A stretch of DNA of 19,017 bases from Chersky-822 sp035553055. Lineage in GTDB: Bacteria; Actinomycetota; Actinomycetes; Streptosporangiales; Streptosporangiaceae. This document shows, one piece after another, positions 14,217-19,017 of this stretch. A model generated the notes under the pieces. It was not told the origin of the DNA. It ran no database searches and worked only from the letters and a program-made list of their open reading frames with translations. Position 1 is the first letter of the stretch. Each line of letters begins with the position of its first letter. Location: the NCBI GenBank assembly GCA_035553055.1, contig DATNEK010000255.1, positions 1 through 19,017 on the forward strand, written 5' to 3'. A program made the translations under genes and the position numbers.

Positions 14217-15106
14217 GATTCGATGATGCTACGCGTCGCGGCCGCTGCCCGCACAATCCGGATGTATTGCGTCACGTCTATCGTCTCGCCACGCGATGCC
14301 GGGTTGATACCGGCCTCGACAAGCACCCGCTCCGCCGCGTCCGCCGATCCGGCCCACGACGCGAGCGCCGCCCGAAGCGTCTTGCGCCGTTGGGCGAACG
14401 CGGCGTCGATAACCTCGAACACGGCGGTACGGCCAACACCGGCGGCCGAGCCAGGAGGCTCAGGCCATCGGGCGAAACCCACGAGCGCCGAGTCGACGTT
14501 GGGAACCGGCCAGAACACGGTCCTGCTCACCGTGCCTGCCCGGCGTACCTGCCCGTACCAGGCGATCTTGACCGAGGGGATACCGTAGGTCCGGCTGCCG
14601 GGAGGCGCGCAGATTCGATCGGCGACCTCGGCTTGCACCATGACGAGCCCGCGCCGGATCGAATGGAACGCTTCGAGCAGGTTGAGCAGGACGGGCACAG
14701 CCACGTTGTACGGCAAGTTCGCCACCAAGATCGTCGGTTGATCGCCGGGAAGCTCTCCAAGCGTGACCGCGTTGCCAGTCACCACGGTCAGCCGATCTGC
14801 CAGCGCTGGTGCACGCGACGAGACAGTCACCGGCAATTCGGCGGCGAGCACAGGGTCGATCTCGACGGCGATCACCCGCCGCGCGGCTCCGACCAGGCCG
14901 AGCGTCAGCGAACCGAAGCCAGGGCCGACTTCGAGCACGACATCATCGGGAGCCAGCCCCGCGAGCGACACAATGCGCCTGATCGTCCCAGCATCGATGA
15001 CGAAGTTCTGACCGAGCCGTTTTGTCGGGTTCACGCCGAGCCTGGCCGCGAGTCCCCTGATGTCGGCCGGGCCGAGCAGGGACCGGCTGACGGAATCATC
15101 CACCAC
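14204..15106 (-). CDS. rsmA: 16S rRNA (adenine1518/1519-N6)-dimethyltransferase
   Basis: A 300-residue rRNA methyltransferase (KsgA) that dimethylates two adjacent adenines in the 3' hairpin of 16S rRNA late in 30S assembly. Motifs: KRLGQNFVID (29-38), SAM motif EVGPGFGSLT (59-68), acidic VEIDP (81-85), catalytic NLPYNVAVPVLL (130-141), and the C-terminal PNVDSALV and FAQRRKTLR. The acidic residue of the third SAM motif, usually Asp as in ADAL/QDAM, is Asn112 here (VTGNAV), a conservative but unusual change. The GTG start at 15106 (or the next GTG at 15103) lacks a clear ribosome-binding site. It is 7 nt downstream of the methyltransferase remnant and overlaps ispE. In many actinobacteria an rpf gene sits between tatD and rsmA; here it is absent. 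Confidence 0.95.
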   Translation of the reverse strand: MVDDSVSRSLLGPADIRGLAARLGVNPTKRLGQNFVIDAGTIRRIVSLAGLAPDDVVLEVGPGFGSLTLGLVGAARRVIAVEIDPVLAAELPVTVSSRAPALADRLTVVTGNAVTLGELPGDQPTILVANLPYNVAVPVLLNLLEAFHSIRRGLVMVQAEVADRICAPPGSRTYGIPSVKIAWYGQVRRAGTVSRTVFWPVPNVDSALVGFARWPEPPGSAAGVGRTAVFEVIDAAFAQRRKTLRAALASWAGSADAAERVLVEAGINPASRGETIDVTQYIRIVRAAAATRSIIESWRA

Positions 15107-15113
15107 GCAAACG

Positions 15114-15713
15114 CTAGCCGGTCGGCTCGGCCGTCACCAGCAGTGATCGGCCAGGCTCGGCGCCGGCGCCGAGGTCGGACGCGTCGACCGACGCTGTGAC
15201 CAGCCAGCCGGCTCTGGCCAGCAACGACACCTGCGCGCTGACCGGAAGTATCGTCAGCCAGGGCTCAGCCTCGGCCGTCCGACGCCGCGCGTTGGAGTGA
15301 GCGAGCACCGTAGCCGAGTCGAGCCCTTCCGCGTGAATCGACAGGCTGGCGGCCAGCCGGCTCCGCTGACCCGCGATCGCCGCGGCCCCGCCGAGCAACC
15401 CGATTGTGGCGTGCTCATCCAGATAGACAAGCAACCCCTCACAGAGAAACAGGCTCGGCATGCTCGCGTCATGGCCAGCCGCGGCCAGCGTCGACGGCAG
15501 GTCATCGTGCCGAAAATCGGCACCGACAAGGACGGGCCCGCTGGAGATCGTCCGCGCCCGCAGGATGGCCAGCATGTGCCCAAGAATGACGAACCGCATG
15601 CCCGAGCAGAGCTTGCGCTGGGCATCAGGATCACCGTCCGGACTGTGCGGCCTGGCGAAACCCGCCCGCGTCACCGCGACCGCCTGGCTGGTACGTGACA
15701 GCCCCGCAGCCAC
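15114..15713 (-). pseudogene. SAM-dependent methyltransferase (LCM-like) with the SAM-binding segment deleted
   Basis: An open frame of 199 residues, GTG 15713 to TAG 15116-15114, resembling actinobacterial class I methyltransferases of the leucine carboxyl methyltransferase-like group, which I recall as about 265 residues. The N-terminus (SRTSQAVAVTRAGFARPHSP) and the second half (VGADFRHDDLPSTL, SLFLCEGLLVYLD at 87-99, WLTILP, LLARAGWLV) align well. In between, the chain passes directly from ILGHMLAILRARTIS (about 43-57) to SGPVLVGADF. The stretch that should hold the glycine-rich SAM motif I and the acidic EVDHP motif, roughly 60 residues, is missing. The junction lies near 15540-15555 and is in frame. 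The protein is unlikely to bind SAM and is called a pseudogene, though a non-enzymatic role is possible. It is 3 nt after tatD and 7 nt before rsmA, so keeping it open may simply preserve coupling. Confidence 0.7.
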
Positions 15714-15716
15714 TGG

Positions 15717-16532
15717 CTACCAAGCCCCGAAGACACGCTCGCCGGTGGCCGATACCACCGCGCACAACTCGGCGACGTCCATCCGCTTGACCTCAGCTAT
15801 CGCTCGCAGCGTGTGGGCTACCTGGGCGGGCGCGTTCTGCCTGCCGCGATTGGGTACCGGGGTGAGGAACGGCGCGTCGGTCTCGACCAGGATCAGATCA
15901 GCTGGGGCGACCTCGGCCGCCTCACGCAGCGCGGTCGCGCTAGGGAACGTCACGTTACCGGCGAAGCTCATCACATAGCCAGCGTCGGCACAACGCTTGG
16001 CGAGTTCCGCGCCGCCAGAGAAGCAATGGAAAATCACATTCTCTGGCGCGTTACTTTCCGCCAATATGTCGAGCACGTCGTCGTGGGCATCACGGTCGTG
16101 GATCATCAGCGCCTTGCCGGTGGCCTTGGCGATCTCGATGTGCGCACGGAACCAGTCCCGCTGCAGTTCAGGCGCCGAATGGTCGCGGTAGTAGTCAAGG
16201 CCGGTCTCACCGACCGCGCGGACGTCGGGCAGCGCGGCGAGTTCGGCGATAGCGTCAAGCACCGCGCCTCGCTCTGCCTCGGCGGCCGCGACCTCGTTCG
16301 GGTGGATCGCGACCGCGGCGTAGACCTGCGGGTGCTCGGCCGCCCGCGCCGCCGCCCACCGCGACGAAGCCACGTCGCAGCCGACCGTGACCATCCTGGT
16401 GATGCCGGCCGCCGCCGCAGCCGCCACCAGCCGCTCGACCGGCTCGGTGATCATGTCCAGGTGAGTGTGCGAGTCGAACGCCGGCGCGGGAAGCGGCTCG
16501 GGCGCCGCCGCGAGGGGGGCGTCAGTGATCAT
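15717..16532 (-). CDS. tatD: TatD-family metal-dependent DNase
   Basis: A 271-residue TIM-barrel hydrolase with a two-metal centre. Ligands are visible: DSHTHLD (20-26, His22/His24), GETGLDYYRD (108-117, Glu109), MIHDRDAHDD (143-152, His145), FHCFSG (168-173, His169) and ETDAPFL (217-223, Asp219). TatD proteins are 3'-5' exonucleases acting in DNA repair and fragmentation. Despite the name they are not part of the Tat translocase. ATG 16532 lies inside the end of metG, overlapping it by 11 nt, so translation is coupled. The metG-tatD-rsmA-ispE order is typical of actinobacteria. The first ~18 residues are Ala/Pro-rich and precede the fold. Confidence 0.95.
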   Translation of the reverse strand: MITDAPLAAAPEPLPAPAFDSHTHLDMITEPVERLVAAAAAAGITRMVTVGCDVASSRWAAARAAEHPQVYAAVAIHPNEVAAAEAERGAVLDAIAELAALPDVRAVGETGLDYYRDHSAPELQRDWFRAHIEIAKATGKALMIHDRDAHDDVLDILAESNAPENVIFHCFSGGAELAKRCADAGYVMSFAGNVTFPSATALREAAEVAPADLILVETDAPFLTPVPNRGRQNAPAQVAHTLRAIAEVKRMDVAELCAVVSATGERVFGAW

Positions 16533-18333
16533 GATTCGGTCCGCGCAGCCGTGCCAGCTCGTCGTCGACCACGGCGGGATCGAGCTTGGCGAACAGCGGC
16601 GTCGGCTGCCGCAGCGGCGTACCCGGCTTGATCGGCGCTGAACCCCAGCTCGCCTGGCCCGTGTAGGTGCCCGTGATTACCGGGTACGGACGACCCTCGT
16701 CCTCAGCGACCTCATCGATCCTCGGCATGTCAGCCCAGTTGCCCTCGCCCCCGAGCATCTCGAACACCTTCTGCGACGACTTCGGCAGGAACGGCGTCAG
16801 CAGCGTCTTGCCGTCGTCCACGAGCTGGAGCGCAACGTGGCAGATCGTCTTCATCCGCTCGGGGTCGGACTCTCGCAGCTTCCAAGGCGCCTGATCGGAC
16901 AGGTATTTGTTCGCCTCGGCGAGCGTGCGCATGGTCTCGGTGATCGCGTTCTTGAACCTCGAACGTGACAGGGACTCTCCGATTATTTCGAAAGACTTCC
17001 GCGACCGCTCTAGTATCCGAAGGTCGGTGTCGCTGAGCTGACCGGCTTGCGGGATCGATCCGATGTTGCGGGCGGCGAACGAAATGCTGCGGTTCACCAG
17101 GTTGCCCCAGTTGGCGACCAGCTCGTCATTGTTCCTGCGGACGAATTCACTCCAGGTGAAATCGGTGTCCTGGTTCTCTGGACCGGCCACGGCCACGTAG
17201 TAGCGCAGCGCGTCGACGTCGTAGCGCGACAGGAAGTCGCGCACGTAGATGACCACCGACCTGGACGAGGAGAACTTACGCCCCTCCATGGTCAGGTACT
17301 CGGACGAGACGACCTCGGATGGCAGGTTCAGCTCGCCGAGCGAGCCCGGCTTGCCACCCCGTGAGCCCTTGCCGCCGTACCCGAGCAGCATGGCCGGCCA
17401 GATCTCGGAGTGAAAGACGATGTTGTCCTTGCCCATGAAGTAATAGGCCTCGGCGTCGGGCGACTGCCACCAGGCGCGCCAGGCGTCAGGATCGCCAGAG
17501 CGCTTGGCCCACTCGATCGACGCGGACAGGTACCCGATCACCGCGTCGAACCACACGTATATCCGCTTGTCGGCACGGTCAAGCCAGCCTTCGAGCGGGA
17601 TCGGCACGCCCCAGTCCAGGTCCCTGGTGATCGCCCGTGGCTGGAGATCGTCGAGCAGGTTGAGCGAGAACTTGAGCACGTTCGGCCGCCACTGACCGCT
17701 CTTGGACTGCAGCCAGGTGCCAAGCACGTCGGCGAACGCGGGCAGGTCGAGGAAGAACTGCTCGGTCTCGATAAAGACCGGCGTCTCCCCGTTGATCTTG
17801 GACCTTGGGTTGATCAGGTCAATCGGGTCGAGCTGGTTCTGGCAGTTGTCGCATTGATCGCCGCGGGCGGAGTCGTATCCGCAGATCGGGCACGTTCCCT
17901 CGATGTAACGGTCAGGCAAGGTACGGCCGGTCGACGGCGAGACCGCGCCGAGTGTCGACTTGCCGAAGATGTAGCCGTTGTCATGCAGGCCCTTGAATAT
18001 CTCCTGGGTGACCTCGTAGTGGTTGATCGTCGTGGTCCTGGTGAACAGGTCATACGACATGCCGAGCCCGGCCAGGTCTTCGGCGATCACCCGGTTGTAA
18101 CGATCGGCTAGCTCGCGTGCGGTCACACCTTCGGCGTCGGCTTGCACCTGGATCGGGGTGCCGTGCTCGTCGGTCCCGCTGACCATCAGCACCTTGTCGC
18201 CGGCCATCCTGTGGTACCTGGAGAACATGTCGCAGGGCAGCCCGAAGCCAGAGACGTGGCCGATATGGCGCGGCCCATTGGCGTACGGCCACGCCGGCGC
18301 GGCCAGGATGTGAGTTCCGGTGGTTGACAACAT
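16522..18333 (-). CDS. metG: Methionyl-tRNA synthetase
   Basis: A 603-residue class I synthetase that charges tRNA-Met and initiator tRNA. It has the HIGH motif (PRHIGHVSGFG, 21-31), a zinc knuckle with Cys148, Cys151, Cys161 and Cys164 (CPIC, CDNC), and the second signature KFSSS (353-357) in place of KMSKS, a variant seen in actinobacterial MetG. The anticodon-binding helical domain covers about 395-540 (NWGNLVNRS, NKYLSDQAPWKL, LTPFLPKSSQKVFEMLG). There is no C-terminal EMAP/Arc1p-like tRNA-binding domain. It starts at ATG 18333, 44 nt after the rsmI stop, and overlaps tatD at its 3' end. Confidence 0.97.
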   Translation of the reverse strand: MLSTTGTHILAAPAWPYANGPRHIGHVSGFGLPCDMFSRYHRMAGDKVLMVSGTDEHGTPIQVQADAEGVTARELADRYNRVIAEDLAGLGMSYDLFTRTTTINHYEVTQEIFKGLHDNGYIFGKSTLGAVSPSTGRTLPDRYIEGTCPICGYDSARGDQCDNCQNQLDPIDLINPRSKINGETPVFIETEQFFLDLPAFADVLGTWLQSKSGQWRPNVLKFSLNLLDDLQPRAITRDLDWGVPIPLEGWLDRADKRIYVWFDAVIGYLSASIEWAKRSGDPDAWRAWWQSPDAEAYYFMGKDNIVFHSEIWPAMLLGYGGKGSRGGKPGSLGELNLPSEVVSSEYLTMEGRKFSSSRSVVIYVRDFLSRYDVDALRYYVAVAGPENQDTDFTWSEFVRRNNDELVANWGNLVNRSISFAARNIGSIPQAGQLSDTDLRILERSRKSFEIIGESLSRSRFKNAITETMRTLAEANKYLSDQAPWKLRESDPERMKTICHVALQLVDDGKTLLTPFLPKSSQKVFEMLGGEGNWADMPRIDEVAEDEGRPYPVITGTYTGQASWGSAPIKPGTPLRQPTPLFAKLDPAVVDDELARLRGPNHDH

Positions 18334-18377
18334 GAACTCAAGCCTAGGGCCAATCTCGCCCCGCTAACGGCCAGAGG

Positions 18378-19017
18378 TCAGTCTCGCCTGGGGTTGACGA
18401 CCGCGTTGTAAACGTCTCGTTTCCGCAGGCCGAATTTAGCGGCGACTGCCGTTATAGCGTCAGACCGGGAGCTTCCGGCCAGCTCAGCGGCTGTCACCTC
18501 GCCGAGTATGTCCCCGATCGACGCCTGGCTGATCGTGGCTGACGCACCGGCCACTACCAGGGTGATTTCCCCGAGAACGTCGGTCTTGGCCCAGTGCGCT
18601 AGCTCATCGAGACTGCCCCTGATGACTTCCTCGTGGGTTTTGGTGAGTTCACGGCAGACGACGGCCTTGCGTTCGGTGCCGAAGGCCGCCGATAGCTCGG
18701 ACAACGTGGCGGCCAGCCTTCTCGGGGACTCGAAGAAGACCATGGTCCGGCGTTCGCTGGCTAGCTCGGCGAACCGCCGGCCGCGCTCGCCGGCCTTTCT
18801 CGGCGGGAAGCCTTCGAAGCAGAACCGGTCGGTCGGCAAGCCGGACACCGCCAGGGCGGCGGTCACTGCCGATGGACCCGGCAGGACGGTCACGTCAACC
18901 CCGGCCGCGACCGCGGCGACGACCAGGCGGTAGCCGGGGTCGCTGATGCCCGGCATTCCGGCGTCGGTGATCAGCAGCACGTCCCGGCCACTGACCAGGT
19001 GGTCGATCAGCCCGGGC
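18378..19017 (-). CDS. rsmI: 16S rRNA (cytidine1402-2'-O)-methyltransferase, N-terminus beyond the window
   Basis: This tetrapyrrole-methylase-fold enzyme methylates the ribose of C1402 in the decoding centre of 16S rRNA. About 212 residues are visible of the usual ~280. The frame is open to the right edge, beginning PGLIDHLVSGRDVLLITDAG, so the start lies outside; the GTG at 18980 is internal. Motifs: TDAGMPGISDPGYRLV, LPGPSAVTAALAVSGLPTDR, FEGFPPRK, FFESPRRLAATL and CRELTKTHEEVIRGSLDEL. The C-terminal helices end in KFGLRKRDVYNAVV. It is the first gene seen of the rsmI-metG-tatD-rsmA-ispE-ABC-F series, all on one strand with small gaps or overlaps. Confidence 0.95.
   Translation of the reverse strand, partial: PGLIDHLVSGRDVLLITDAGMPGISDPGYRLVVAAVAAGVDVTVLPGPSAVTAALAVSGLPTDRFCFEGFPPRKAGERGRRFAELASERRTMVFFESPRRLAATLSELSAAFGTERKAVVCRELTKTHEEVIRGSLDELAHWAKTDVLGEITLVVAGASATISQASIGDILGEVTAAELAGSSRSDAITAVAAKFGLRKRDVYNAVVNPRRD

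Noticed and set aside
14201..15199. A 332-codon plus-strand frame opposite rsmA
   Set aside because: Arg/Pro/Asp-rich shadow of rsmA with no domain or credible start.
17330..17370. A repeat-derived Gly-rich insertion in metG (GGKGSRGGKPGS)
   Set aside because: Related actinobacterial MetG proteins have a similar Gly-rich loop here, and the DNA does not match the repeat core.

Overview
This is a GC-rich window from an actinobacterium (Actinomycetota). The evidence is the codon composition, the frequent GTG starts, and two housekeeping blocks typical of that phylum: rsmI-metG-tatD-rsmA-ispE-ABC-F, and glmU-prs-rplY-pth with a tRNA-Gln and a TetR gene nearby. I cannot name the genus.

Layout, left to right. 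Positions 1-3161 (minus strand) hold the start of a CysQ-like phosphatase, a polyprenyl-phosphate sugar-1-phosphate transferase, pth and rplY. Positions 3234-3381 hold a GC-rich repeat array with a perfect 19-bp hairpin. Positions 3377-5429 (minus) hold prs and a C-terminally truncated glmU. Positions 5604-6629 (plus) encode a DinB2-like Y-family polymerase, followed by tRNA-Gln(UUG). Positions 7141-8870 (plus) hold a membrane acyl desaturase and a TetR regulator, with tandem palindromes upstream. Positions 8906-10350 are a divergent pair, trans-aconitate methyltransferase and a MarR regulator of the TamR/UrtR type, with two operator-like palindromes between them. Positions 10413-11378 (plus) encode an SGNH-hydrolase lipoprotein. 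Positions 11375-19017 (minus) read, in transcription order, rsmI (partial), metG, tatD, a methyltransferase remnant, rsmA, ispE and an ABC-F ATPase.

Functional themes. One minus-strand block covers precursor supply and translation quality control: UDP-GlcNAc, PRPP, ribosomal protein L25 and peptidyl-tRNA recycling. The other covers rRNA methylation, Met-tRNA charging, isoprenoid synthesis and a ribosome-associated ATPase. Between them lie two regulator-enzyme modules, desaturase/TetR and Tam/TamR.

I see no CRISPR array, prophage, transposase, toxin-antitoxin pair or defence island, and no multi-gene system that looks new. The unusual content is molecular. (1) A GC-rich palindromic repeat family lies between rplY and prs and also, as an in-frame tandem pair, inside the first ATPase domain of the ABC-F protein. 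(2) GlmU has lost its acetyltransferase active site. (3) A SAM methyltransferase has lost its SAM-binding segment by a clean in-frame deletion. (4) The Y-family polymerase has Ile at the steric-gate position. (5) There are well-formed operator candidates in front of the desaturase and between tam and its regulator.
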